DNA of 64,000 nucleotides from Cellulomonas sp. ES6 (lineage in GTDB: Bacteria; Actinomycetota; Actinomycetes; Actinomycetales; Cellulomonadaceae): the NCBI RefSeq assembly GCF_030053835.1, contig NZ_CP125655.1, positions 3,658,001 through 3,722,000 on the forward strand, given 5' to 3'. This document shows positions 1 through 7,923 of this stretch, piece by piece. The notes below the pieces were generated by a model. It was not told the origin of the DNA. It did no database searches and saw nothing but the letters and a program-made list of their open reading frames with translations. Every line of letters starts with the position of its first letter. Positions within the stretch are counted from its first letter, which is position 1. The translations under genes were made by a program, and so were the position numbers.

Positions 1-708
1 GCCGGTGTCCTCGTGCCGTTCGATCCAGGCGAGGTGCTCGTCCTGCACCACGCCCTCCGCGCACACGACCGTGCTGCCGGGGCTGAGCCGGCGCAGCTGC
101 AGGTAGTTGCGCCACGCGGTGCGGTGCCGCTGCTCCTCGAGCGTCGGCAGCCCGAGGCCGAGCGGGGCCCGGAACGTGACCTCGCCGGGGACGAACGCGT
201 ACAGCGGCAGGTCGCGGGCGGTGAACAGGGCGTCCTGCGCCCGGTACGTCGCTGTCGACAGGCCGGTCTCGGGCCGCGGGTAGTAGTTGTGCCAGCCGGC
301 GAGCGGCAGCCCGGCGAGCGCGTCCAGCTCCGCGGCCTGCACGGTGCTGGCGTTGACGGCGATGCGCGCTCCGGTGCGCCCGGCGATCCGCCGGATCTCC
401 TCGACGTCGAACCCGAAGTCGGTCCGGAGCACCGTGACGCCCCAGTCCCGCAGCCGGTCGAGCGCGTCCTCGCCGCCGCCGAGCCGCTCGAGCGTCAGCG
501 GCGACACGTCCCCGCAGAACGTCAGGCCGTGCTCGGCGTGCAGGCGGCGCAGCAGCTCCCCGTGCTCGGCCAGCCGGTCGTCCTCCGGGAGGTGCAGCGA
601 CGTGAACACCAGCCCGGTGCCGCCCGGGCGCGCGGCGTGCCGCACCGCCTGCGCGACGACCTGCCGCTGCACGTCGGGCGCGTCGGTGGGGTAGAGCGAC
701 CAGAGCAC
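1..708 (-). CDS. mupG: MupG-type 6-phospho-N-acetylmuramidase, C-terminus beyond window edge
   Basis: The gene reads off the left edge, leaving 236 codons in frame. It looks like the MupG (formerly DUF871) TIM-barrel family, cytoplasmic hydrolases that cut MurNAc-6-phosphate-GlcNAc so that MurQ can act. Visible family features are the N-terminal LWSLYPTD strand, the segment TDFGFDVEEIRRIAG and the motif GWHNYYPRPETGL, with TFCGDVSP in the first third. The GTG start at 708 follows a GAGAGAGG ribosome-binding site. It is the third gene of murQ-murP-mupG, 49 bases after murP, which supports a role in muropeptide recycling. The specific enzymatic role is inferred from family plus context. Confidence 0.85.
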   Translation of the reverse strand, partial: MLWSLYPTDAPDVQRQVVAQAVRHAARPGGTGLVFTSLHLPEDDRLAEHGELLRRLHAEHGLTFCGDVSPLTLERLGGGEDALDRLRDWGVTVLRTDFGFDVEEIRRIAGRTGARIAVNASTVQAAELDALAGLPLAGWHNYYPRPETGLSTATYRAQDALFTARDLPLYAFVPGEVTFRAPLGLGLPTLEEQRHRTAWRNYLQLRRLSPGSTVVCAEGVVQDEHLAWIERHEDTG

Positions 709-757
709 GGCGGCGTCCTCTCTCGTGGTGGGGTGCGGCGGGCCGTCCCGGGCGGGC

Positions 758-2302
758 TCAGCCGAGCCGCTGGACCATGTGCTCCTTGAAGCCGAACAGG
801 TAGGTCAGCGCGAAGCCCATCACGTAGGAGACCACGAGCCCGCCCACGTACCAGAGCCACTGCCCGTTCGTGATGACGGCGGTCATGAGCACGCCGGACA
901 GCCCCAGCGCACCCGCGCCGAACCCGTCGGTCACCTGCATGCCGAACGCCACGAATGCACCGCCGAACCCGCCGCCGAGGCAGGCGGTGATGAGCGGGTA
1001 GAACAGCGGCAGGGAGACGCCGTAGATCAGGGGCTCGCCGACGCCGAGCACGCCGATCGGCAGCGCCGCGCGGATGATGCCCCGGAGCCGGGCGCTGCGC
1101 GTCTTGACGTAGATCGCGACGGCCATGCCGACCTCACCGGCGCCCGCCATCGCGAGGACGGGGAGCAGCTCGGTGTAGCCGTGGTCGGCGATGAGCTGGG
1201 CGTGCAGCGGCGTGAGGCCCTGGTGCACGCCCAGCATGACGAGCGGCAGGAACAGCGACGCCAGCAGGTACCCGCCGACGATCCCGCCCTGCTCGAGCGC
1301 GAAGTCGATGAGCAGCCAGTTGATGCCCTGCATGAGCAGCGCGGACAGCGGCATGACGACGAGCACGCACAGCACCGCGCCGACGATGACCGTGACCACG
1401 GGCACGACGAACAGGTCGACCGCCGCGGGCACGCGCCGGCGGACCTGACGCTCGATGACGGTGAACAGCCAGGCGGTGACGATCACGCCGATGACGCCGC
1501 CGAGCGCGGGGCTGAGCTCGCCGAACACCGGGATCGTGAGGGGCTGCGCGGGTGTCGCGGTGCCGTCGGGGGTGGTCCCCGCGGGGATGCCGGCGAGCGC
1601 GGGCATGTATGACACCGCGCCGGCGATGAGGCCGAGCACCGGCGTGCCGCCGAACTCCTGCGCGGTGTTGTACCCGACCAGCAGGTGCAGCGCGCCGACG
1701 ACGATGGTCCCGAGGCCGGCGAACGCCAGGAACCACGGGTTGCCGACCACGTCGGGCGCCGCGACCTTCCAGATGTTGGTGAGCGCGACGATCAGCCCGC
1801 AGGCGATGAAGCCCGGGATGATCGGGATGAAGATGTTGCCGATGTGCCGGAACAGGGCGTGGACGCCCGTGGTCTGACGGGCCTTCACCTTCGACTTGTT
1901 CTCGGCCTCGAGCGTGCGCAGGTCCGCCGCGGCGTCCGGTGCGCCCGGGTGCCCGCCGGCCCCCTGACCGGCGGGCTGCTCCTCGGCCGGCGCCCCGGCG
2001 GTCGCGGTCGCCTGCGCGGCGGCGACGGTCGCCGGGACCGCGGACGCGTCGTCCCCCCGCGCGGCGCGCTCGGCGAAGGCGTCGCGCAGCCGCTGGGCGT
2101 GGCCCGGCCCGACGACGACCTGCAGCTGCGGGCCCTCGACGACGCCGACGACGCCGTCCAGGGCGCGGATCGCGCCGGCGTCGACGGCGGACTGGTCGGC
2201 GACGTTCAGCCGCAGGCGCGTCATGCAGTTGGTGAACGACTCGACGTTGTCCAGGCCGCCGACGAGCGGCACGAGGTCGTCGCTGAGCTTCGCGTAGTCC
2301 AC
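758..2302 (-). CDS. murP: PTS transporter, EIIB-EIIC, MurNAc/MurNAc-GlcNAc type
   Basis: A 514-residue phosphotransferase permease. The N-terminal EIIB domain (about residues 1-85) carries the phosphorylated cysteine Cys26 in SFTNCMTRLRLNV. An Ala/Gly-rich linker (about 86-135) leads to a glucose-superfamily EIIC membrane domain with many hydrophobic segments and the conserved GVGEPLIYGV. No EIIA domain is present, so phosphate must come from an EIIA encoded elsewhere. It lies 14 bases downstream of murQ and upstream of mupG, so the likely substrate is MurNAc or MurNAc-GlcNAc, taken up as the 6-phosphate. The GTG start is set by GGAGGAA just upstream. Substrate is inferred from neighbours; the PTS class is clear from sequence. 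Confidence 0.9.
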   Translation of the reverse strand: MDYAKLSDDLVPLVGGLDNVESFTNCMTRLRLNVADQSAVDAGAIRALDGVVGVVEGPQLQVVVGPGHAQRLRDAFAERAARGDDASAVPATVAAAQATATAGAPAEEQPAGQGAGGHPGAPDAAADLRTLEAENKSKVKARQTTGVHALFRHIGNIFIPIIPGFIACGLIVALTNIWKVAAPDVVGNPWFLAFAGLGTIVVGALHLLVGYNTAQEFGGTPVLGLIAGAVSYMPALAGIPAGTTPDGTATPAQPLTIPVFGELSPALGGVIGVIVTAWLFTVIERQVRRRVPAAVDLFVVPVVTVIVGAVLCVLVVMPLSALLMQGINWLLIDFALEQGGIVGGYLLASLFLPLVMLGVHQGLTPLHAQLIADHGYTELLPVLAMAGAGEVGMAVAIYVKTRSARLRGIIRAALPIGVLGVGEPLIYGVSLPLFYPLITACLGGGFGGAFVAFGMQVTDGFGAGALGLSGVLMTAVITNGQWLWYVGGLVVSYVMGFALTYLFGFKEHMVQRLG

Positions 2303-2316
2303 GGTGGTTCCTCCGG

Positions 2317-3231
2317 TCAGTGCGGGGCGGGCAGGTCGGCCGGCAGCGCGGCGCGCACGAAGCCGTGCGCGGCGGTCAGCCGGTCCCGGGCGGTGGCGGC
2401 GTCGGTGCCGCAGAGCAGGGCGACGATCGCGGTCTTGGCGTGGTCGCCCGCGTCGGCCAGCGCGGCGCGCGCCGTGGCGTCGTCGCACCCGGTGGCGTCC
2501 CGCACGATGCGGACCGCGCGCTGCCGGAGCTTCGCGTTGCTCGGCCGGACGTCGACCATGAGGTTGCCGTACACCTTGCCGGTGCCGACCATCGCGGCGG
2601 TCGAGATCATGTTGAGGACGAGCTTCTGGGCGGTGCCGGCCTTGAGGCGTGTCGACCCGGTCAGCACCTCGGGGCCCGTGTCGAGCTCGATGGCGATGTC
2701 CGCGTGCCGGCCGACCTCGGAGCCGGGGTTGCAGGCGACGGCGACGGTGCCGGCGCCCACGGAGCGGGCGTGGTCGAGGCCGCCGACCACGTAGGGCGTG
2801 CGGCCGGACGCGGCGAGGCCGACGACCGTGTCCTGGGCGGTCAGCCCGAGGTCGCGCAGGTCCTGCGCGCCGAGCGCGGCGTCGTCCTCGGCGCCCTCGA
2901 CGGCCTGGAACATCGCGCCGGGGCCGCCGGCGAGCAGCCCGACGACCTGACCCGGGTCGGTGCCGAAGGTCGGGGGGCACTCCGCGGCGTCGAGGACGCC
3001 GAGCCGCCCGCTGGTGCCGGCACCGAGGTAGACGAGGCGGCCGCCGGAGGACAGCGAGTCCACGGCGAGCGCGACCGCCGCGGCGACGGGGCCGAGCTGG
3101 GCGGCGACCGCGTCGGGCACGCGCCGGTCCTCCGCGTTCATCACGCCGAGCAGCTCCTCGACGTCCATGGCGTCGAGCCGCGCGGTGCGGGGGTGGGGGC
3201 TCTCGGTGCCGAGGGTGCGCAGGTCGGGCAC
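2317..3231 (-). CDS. murQ: N-acetylmuramic acid 6-phosphate etherase
   Basis: A 304-residue MurQ, the usual family length. It removes the lactyl ether of MurNAc-6-phosphate to give GlcNAc-6-phosphate and D-lactate in the cytoplasm. The N-terminal TESPHPRTARLDAM segment (9-22), the SIS-fold loop GAGTSGRLG (70-78), Glu84 in DAAECPPTFG (equivalent to the catalytic Glu of the E. coli enzyme) and ASGRTPYVVGGL are all present. The GTG start at 3231 has AAGGAG upstream; an in-frame ATG at 3264 lies on the -10 of the putative promoter and is less likely. It is the first gene of the recycling operon and is divergent from murR. Confidence 0.95.
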   Translation of the reverse strand: MPDLRTLGTESPHPRTARLDAMDVEELLGVMNAEDRRVPDAVAAQLGPVAAAVALAVDSLSSGGRLVYLGAGTSGRLGVLDAAECPPTFGTDPGQVVGLLAGGPGAMFQAVEGAEDDAALGAQDLRDLGLTAQDTVVGLAASGRTPYVVGGLDHARSVGAGTVAVACNPGSEVGRHADIAIELDTGPEVLTGSTRLKAGTAQKLVLNMISTAAMVGTGKVYGNLMVDVRPSNAKLRQRAVRIVRDATGCDDATARAALADAGDHAKTAIVALLCGTDAATARDRLTAAHGFVRAALPADLPAPH

Positions 3232-3262
3232 GGGGACTCCTTCGTCGGTGACGTCTGGCACC

Positions 3263-3299
3263 ATGTTGCACCAGGATCGCGAGAAGTCAAACAACGTTT
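3263..3299 (-). promoter_or_regulatory. Putative murQ promoter with overlapping operator
   Basis: On the minus strand TTGACT (3285-3290) and CAACAT (3263-3268) form a -35/-10 pair with a 16-base spacer. A short dyad, AAAC-3-GTTT (3289-3299), overlaps the -35. In the 126-base murQ/murR intergenic region this is a reasonable MurR binding site, giving repression released by MurNAc-6-phosphate. The -10 match is poor, and the operator is a guess from symmetry and position. Confidence 0.45.
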
Positions 3300-3357
3300 C
3301 ACGACGCCTGTGCCAGACTGGCGCGGGCGTCGACGGGCGCAGGCAGCGGGAGGGCAC

Positions 3358-4242
3358 GTGGCGGACGGCGCGGTCGAGGTGCTCGACGCCCTGCGCGCCG
3401 CGCTCCCGCGGCTGGGGCCGGCCGAGACGCGCGTGGCCGAGGTGCTGCTGCGCGACCCGGAGGCCGGGGTCGCCGGTACCGCTGCCACGCTCGGCGAGCG
3501 CGCGCAGGTCTCCCGGGCGTCCGTGGTCCGGCTCGCGAAGACCCTCGGGTTCTCCGGGCTGCCGGCCCTGCGGGTGCGCCTCGCGCAGGACCTGTCGCGG
3601 CGGGCCGTCGAGCTCGAGCGCTCCGACATCGCGGAGGGCACGATCGTCGCCTCCGACCCCCTGCCGGAGCTGGTGGCGAAGGTCGCCTTCCACGAGGCCC
3701 GGACCATCGAGGAGACCGCCCGCTCGCTCGACCTCGACGCGCTCGACCGCGTCGCGCACGCGGTCGCCGAGAGCCACCACGTCGTCGTCCTCGGCGTCGG
3801 GGCCTCCGGCCTGGCGGCCGCCGATCTCGCCCAGAAGCTCCAGCGCATCGGCCTGATGTGCCTGTCGGCCGCCGACACGCACGTGCAGATGACGCACGCG
3901 GCGCTCGCGGACGAGCGCACCACCGCGATCGCGTTCTCGTTCAGCGGCGGCACCGTCGACGTGGTGCGCGCCCTGGAGGTCGCCGCCCGGGCCGGCGCCC
4001 GCACCGTCGCGATCACGAACGACCCCCGCTCCCCGCTGGCCGCGACGGCGCAGGAGGTGCTGCGGACGCCGGCGCGGGAGGCGACGCTGCGGGCCGCGGC
4101 GCTCGCGAGCCGCATGGCGCAGCTCGCCGTCGTCGACTTCCTGTTCATGCGCGTCGGGCAGCTGCGGTTCGACGACCTCGGGCAGGCCCTGCGCGCCACC
4201 CGCGAGGCCGTCGACCCGCAGCACCTGCCGCCCCGGGCCTAG
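3358..4242 (+). CDS. murR: RpiR/MurR-family transcriptional regulator
   Basis: A 294-residue regulator with an N-terminal RpiR helix-turn-helix (about 1-77; ERAQVSRASVVRLAKTLGFSG) and a C-terminal SIS sugar-phosphate domain (about 120-260; VVVLGVGASGLAAADLAQKL, then FSFSGGTVDVV). The family represses sugar catabolic operons and is released by a phosphosugar. Its position, divergent from murQ-murP-mupG, makes MurNAc-6-phosphate the likely effector. The GTG start follows GGGAGGG by four bases. It could also act on the PucR gene downstream, but there is no direct sign of that. Confidence 0.9.
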   Translation: MADGAVEVLDALRAALPRLGPAETRVAEVLLRDPEAGVAGTAATLGERAQVSRASVVRLAKTLGFSGLPALRVRLAQDLSRRAVELERSDIAEGTIVASDPLPELVAKVAFHEARTIEETARSLDLDALDRVAHAVAESHHVVVLGVGASGLAAADLAQKLQRIGLMCLSAADTHVQMTHAALADERTTAIAFSFSGGTVDVVRALEVAARAGARTVAITNDPRSPLAATAQEVLRTPAREATLRAAALASRMAQLAVVDFLFMRVGQLRFDDLGQALRATREAVDPQHLPPRA

Positions 4243-4351
4243 CCCGTCCGTCGACCGCGAAACCGGCCGGACATCTCGGGCAGGGACGATGGTCCCGGGC
4301 CGGGCGCCGCACGGGCGCGCCGCGCGCGGGGGCGGAGCGACGGGAGGCGTG

Positions 4352-5638
4352 ATGGCGAGGACCCCTGAGGCGGTGCTCCGGGTGGCACGGTCGATGGTCG
4401 CGGACTTCGAGGGCATCATCGGCGAGGTCACCGACCGGGTGTGGCGCAGCGTGCCGGCGTACCCGCAGGTCGTCGTGGACCGTGCGGACCTGTCCGGCCA
4501 GGTGCGGGACTCGATCCTCAACGTGCTGGTCTGCCTGATGGAGGACCGGGTGCCGTCGGCGTCGGAGCTCGACACGGCCGCGGCGAACGGGGAGCGCCGG
4601 GCGCTGCAGGGCGTCGCCCAGGCGGCCGTGATCCAGTCGTACCGGAACGCCGAGCGCAGCCTCGTGGACACCTTCCAGGCGCGCTGCGCCCGCATGCAGG
4701 TGCCCGTCGGGGCGCTGCGCGTCGGTCAGCAGCAGATCGTGGCGATCCTGGACCAGCTCGAGGGGGCGATGCTGCGCACGTACGCCCAGATGCAGCAGCG
4801 CATCGCGACCCGCACGGTGCTGACGGAGCCCGACCTGATGAACCGGCTGGTCAGCGGCGAGCCGATCGACGCGGCGGACCTCGCGGGGCTGGTGCGGACG
4901 CTCGGCCTGGAGGTCACGGACGCCACCCGCGTCGTCGGGCTGGCCCTCGGCGTCGCGGACGAGGACGACGTCGACCCGGAGCACGTCGCCGAGCTGCGGC
5001 ACCACGCGGTGGCGCACCTGCAGTCCGTCACCGGCGCGGCGCCCCTGTCCGGGGTCGTCCGGGAGGACGACGGCCGCCCGGTCGTGGTCGTCGCGGTGCC
5101 GTGGGAGGGGCCGGTGGCCGAGCTCGGTGCGCGGCTCGCGGCCGGGCTCGACCGGCGCCGCACGGCGGTCGCGGCGATCGGCGCCGTCGGGGAGCCGCGC
5201 CGCGGGCTGGCGGCCGTCGGCGGCTCCTGCCGGCAGGCGACCGGGGCGCTCCAGGTCGGGCGGCGGCGCGGTGCCGAGCGGGCCGTCGTGCTGTTCCGCG
5301 ACGTGCTGCTCGAGGTCCTCGCGCTGCGCGACGTGCGGATGGTCGTGAACCTGCAGGACCGCTACCTGCGGCCGGTCGCCTCGCACGAGCACCTGCTCGA
5401 GACCCTGCGGGTGCACCTGGCCACGGACCTGTCGGTCCCGGAGACCGCGCGGCGCCTGGTGGTGCACCCCAACACGGTGGCCTACCGGCTGCGGCGCATC
5501 GGCGAGCTGAGCGGCCTCGACCTGCACCGGGTGGCGGACGTGGCGCGGGCGGTGCTCGCGGTGCAGGGGCTGGAGCTCGGCATCAGCGCGCAGGCGCACG
5601 GCAGCGCGGCGCTCGACGAGGACCCCGCGGGCCGCTGA
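4352..5638 (+). CDS. PucR-family transcriptional regulator
   Basis: A 428-residue protein with the architecture of PucR/CdaR activators: an N-terminal helical region (about 1-150), a central domain (about 165-300) and a C-terminal PucR helix-turn-helix (about 350-405; TDLSVPETARRLVVHPNTVAYRLRR). Such proteins control nitrogen, purine or amino-acid catabolism. The ATG start has GGGAGG five bases upstream. It runs convergently with the nine-gene peptide-transporter/oxidoreductase operon on the other strand, so it is a candidate regulator of that operon. The link is by position only. A small GGGAC-GATG-GTCCC dyad sits in its upstream region. Confidence 0.85.
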   Translation: MARTPEAVLRVARSMVADFEGIIGEVTDRVWRSVPAYPQVVVDRADLSGQVRDSILNVLVCLMEDRVPSASELDTAAANGERRALQGVAQAAVIQSYRNAERSLVDTFQARCARMQVPVGALRVGQQQIVAILDQLEGAMLRTYAQMQQRIATRTVLTEPDLMNRLVSGEPIDAADLAGLVRTLGLEVTDATRVVGLALGVADEDDVDPEHVAELRHHAVAHLQSVTGAAPLSGVVREDDGRPVVVVAVPWEGPVAELGARLAAGLDRRRTAVAAIGAVGEPRRGLAAVGGSCRQATGALQVGRRRGAERAVVLFRDVLLEVLALRDVRMVVNLQDRYLRPVASHEHLLETLRVHLATDLSVPETARRLVVHPNTVAYRLRRIGELSGLDLHRVADVARAVLAVQGLELGISAQAHGSAALDEDPAGR

Positions 5639-5694
5639 CGGCGTCCCGCGACCCGCCGGCGTGCTGCGTCCGGAGCGGCCCGGCCCGGCCCGCC

Positions 5695-6666
5695 TCAGGC
5701 CAGCAGCCCGGCGGCGCGCGCGCAGGCCGCGGCGCGGTCGAGCGCCTCGTGGGCGGGGGAGACGCCGTCGTCCATCACGACGAGCGTGTCGAGCCCCGCC
5801 CCGGCGAACGCGTGCATCCCGGCCGTGACCTCGTCGCGGGTGCCGGCGAGCGTGAAGGTGCGCAGCACGTCGTCGTCCACCAGGTCGGCGCCGTCGGCCC
5901 CGGCGAGCAGCCGCGCGCGCAGCGCCTCGGCGCGCGGGGCGGGCAGCCCGGGCACCGCCGTGATGGGGGACGCGCCGTGCATCCCGAGGAACCGCGCCGT
6001 GCGGGACCGCACCCGGTCGCGCGCCGCCGCCCCGTCGTCGTCGCAGGAGAACGCCGCGTACGCGGTCAGGGTCAGGTCCGGGCGCGGGTGCCGCTCGCGG
6101 ATCCACCGGACGTACGCGGGGGTGGACAGCACGGAGAGCATGAGCCCGTCGGCGGTGCGCGCGCCGACCGCCAGGGCCCGCTCGCCCTTGACGCCGAGCA
6201 GCACCGGGACGTCCGGGCGCGCGGGGGTGAACGACAGGGCCGCGTCGAGCGGCAGGCCGTTGACGTCCTCGCGGACCACCTCGCCGGCCAGCAGCCGGCG
6301 CAGGGCGGCCGTGTACGCCTCGAGCGTGCTGATCGGCCGGGTGAACGGGATGCCGAGCCGGCCCTCCATCCACCCCCGGTTGCTCGCGCCGAGCCCGACG
6401 ACCAGCCGCCCGCCGGAGACCTCGTCGAGCGCGGCGCACTCCATGGCGGCGAGGGCGACGTGCCGGGTCCACGGGTTGATGACGCCCAGCCCGACGCCCA
6501 CGCGGGACGTCGCCGCCGCGACCGCCCCGGCCACCGCGAACGCCCCGCGCTCGAGGTAGTCCTCGCTGAGCCAGACCTCCGCGAAGCCGAGGTCCTCCGC
6601 GTGCCGGGCGAGGTCGACCGCCGTGCGCGCGTCCCGGCGGCCGGCCGGCGCGTACGCGATGCGCAC
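5695..6666 (-). CDS. LLM-class (luciferase-like) flavin/F420-dependent oxidoreductase
   Basis: A 323-residue single-domain TIM barrel of the luciferase-like family. The segment GLGVINPWTRHVALAAMECA followed by ALDEVSGGRLVVGLGASNRG is typical of the F420-dependent/MER-like branch, though FMN use cannot be excluded. It probably oxidises or reduces a small imported substrate in the cytoplasm. The GTG start lies three bases after the stop of the PLP-enzyme gene, so it is the last gene of the operon beginning at 15445. Substrate unknown. Confidence 0.85.
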   Translation of the reverse strand: MRIAYAPAGRRDARTAVDLARHAEDLGFAEVWLSEDYLERGAFAVAGAVAAATSRVGVGLGVINPWTRHVALAAMECAALDEVSGGRLVVGLGASNRGWMEGRLGIPFTRPISTLEAYTAALRRLLAGEVVREDVNGLPLDAALSFTPARPDVPVLLGVKGERALAVGARTADGLMLSVLSTPAYVRWIRERHPRPDLTLTAYAAFSCDDDGAAARDRVRSRTARFLGMHGASPITAVPGLPAPRAEALRARLLAGADGADLVDDDVLRTFTLAGTRDEVTAGMHAFAGAGLDTLVVMDDGVSPAHEALDRAAACARAAGLLA

Positions 6667-6669
6667 GCC

Positions 6670-7923
6670 TCAGCCCCGCCCGGCGGCGGCGTCGAACGCC
6701 GCGAGCGTCGGCGCGATCACGGGCACGGGTGCGAGGCGCGCGGCCGTCGCCCCGACGTCCTTCAGCCCGGTCGAGGTGCCGAGCAGCACCACCGTGTCGT
6801 CCGCGCCGAGCTCGCCGCGCGCCACGAGGTCCGGCAGCACCGCGTAGGTGATGACGGACGACGCCTCGAGGTACATCCCCTCGGCGGCGGCCAGGGCGGA
6901 CTGCGCGCGCATCACCTGCTCGTCGTCGGCGGTGGCGGCGGCCCCGCCGCTGGAGCGCAGCGCGTCCCAGGCCTGCCAGGTGGCCGTGGAGGACCCGATG
7001 GAGAACGCCACGGTCGGCCCGGCGGGGACCGTCGCGCCGGGGGTGAACCCGTCGCGCAGCGCCGCGACGTGCGGCCCGAACGGCTCCGCCGCGACCATGC
7101 GCGGCACGCGGTCCGCGAGCCCGAGCGCGACCAGGTCCCGGAACCCCCGGAGGGTGCCCGCGACGCCGTCGCCGTACGCCACCGGCGCCACGACGGCGTC
7201 GGGCACCCGCCCGCCGAGCTGCTCCCAGATCTCGTAGGCGAGGGTCTTGTAGCCGTCGACGCCGAACGGGTTGGACCCGGACGGCGGGCTGAGGTAGCCG
7301 GACACGGGCACCCAGCCGCGCTCCTCGACGCCCGCGCGCATGACGACCCACCGGTCCCGCGGGTCGTCGAACGCCACGACGTCCGCGCCGGAGGACTGCA
7401 TGAGCGTCTTCATCGTCTCCGGCACGGAGGCCACCGTCAGCACCACGCAGCGCAGCCCGGCGCGGGCGGCGTACGCGGCGGTCGCGGCGCCGTGGTTGCC
7501 GGTGGACGCGACGACCACGGTGTCGTGCCCCTGCTGCAGCGCCTTCGTCACGGCGACCGCGGCGAGCCGGTCCTTGTACGACCACGTCGGGTTGCGCGAC
7601 TCGTCCTTGACCAGCAGCGACGGCAGCCCGACGGCGGCCCCGGCGCGGGGGACCGGCACCAGGGGGGTGCCGCCCTCGCCCAGCGACACGAGCGGGCCGG
7701 ACGGGTCGACGGGGAGCAGCGGCGCGAACCGGAACACCCCCGGGCCCGTGCCGGGGGCGGGCAGCGCGGTCACACCCGTCAGGTCGTACACGGGGGAGGC
7801 GTGCACGTGCACGCCCCGGGCGAGCGCCGACGCGGACGGCCGGTAGGCGTCGGGCTCCCGGACCTCCGCCCCGGTCACGCCGTCGCGCAGCACGCCGGTG
7901 TACGCGCCCGCCGCGCCGCTCAC
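6670..7923 (-). CDS. Threonine-synthase-like PLP-dependent enzyme
   Basis: A 417-residue fold-type II PLP enzyme. LGEGGTPL (81-88), the Schiff-base lysine Lys117 in NPTWSYKDRLA, the phosphate-binding loop STGNHGAA (140-147) and the C-terminal GTSTGLKDVGAT are present. The layout is that of threonine synthase, but the usual SFKDRG is SYKDRL and the glycine loop reads STGNHG. No homoserine-pathway gene is nearby. I therefore expect a relative acting on another amino acid, for example a lyase or beta-replacement enzyme, rather than housekeeping ThrC. The GTG start overlaps the M24 stop by four bases, which indicates translational coupling. Confidence 0.8.
   Translation of the reverse strand: MSGAAGAYTGVLRDGVTGAEVREPDAYRPSASALARGVHVHASPVYDLTGVTALPAPGTGPGVFRFAPLLPVDPSGPLVSLGEGGTPLVPVPRAGAAVGLPSLLVKDESRNPTWSYKDRLAAVAVTKALQQGHDTVVVASTGNHGAATAAYAARAGLRCVVLTVASVPETMKTLMQSSGADVVAFDDPRDRWVVMRAGVEERGWVPVSGYLSPPSGSNPFGVDGYKTLAYEIWEQLGGRVPDAVVAPVAYGDGVAGTLRGFRDLVALGLADRVPRMVAAEPFGPHVAALRDGFTPGATVPAGPTVAFSIGSSTATWQAWDALRSSGGAAATADDEQVMRAQSALAAAEGMYLEASSVITYAVLPDLVARGELGADDTVVLLGTSTGLKDVGATAARLAPVPVIAPTLAAFDAAAGRG

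Noticed and set aside
3263-3264. ATG at 3264 as the murQ start
   Set aside because: It lies on the putative -10; the GTG at 3231 has AAGGAG and gives the normal family length.
758-3271. Continuous 837-codon open frame on the minus strand spanning murQ and murP
   Set aside because: The first part is an out-of-frame shadow of murQ (Arg/Ala-rich, no motifs); the PTS protein starts at the GTG 2302 with its own ribosome-binding site.
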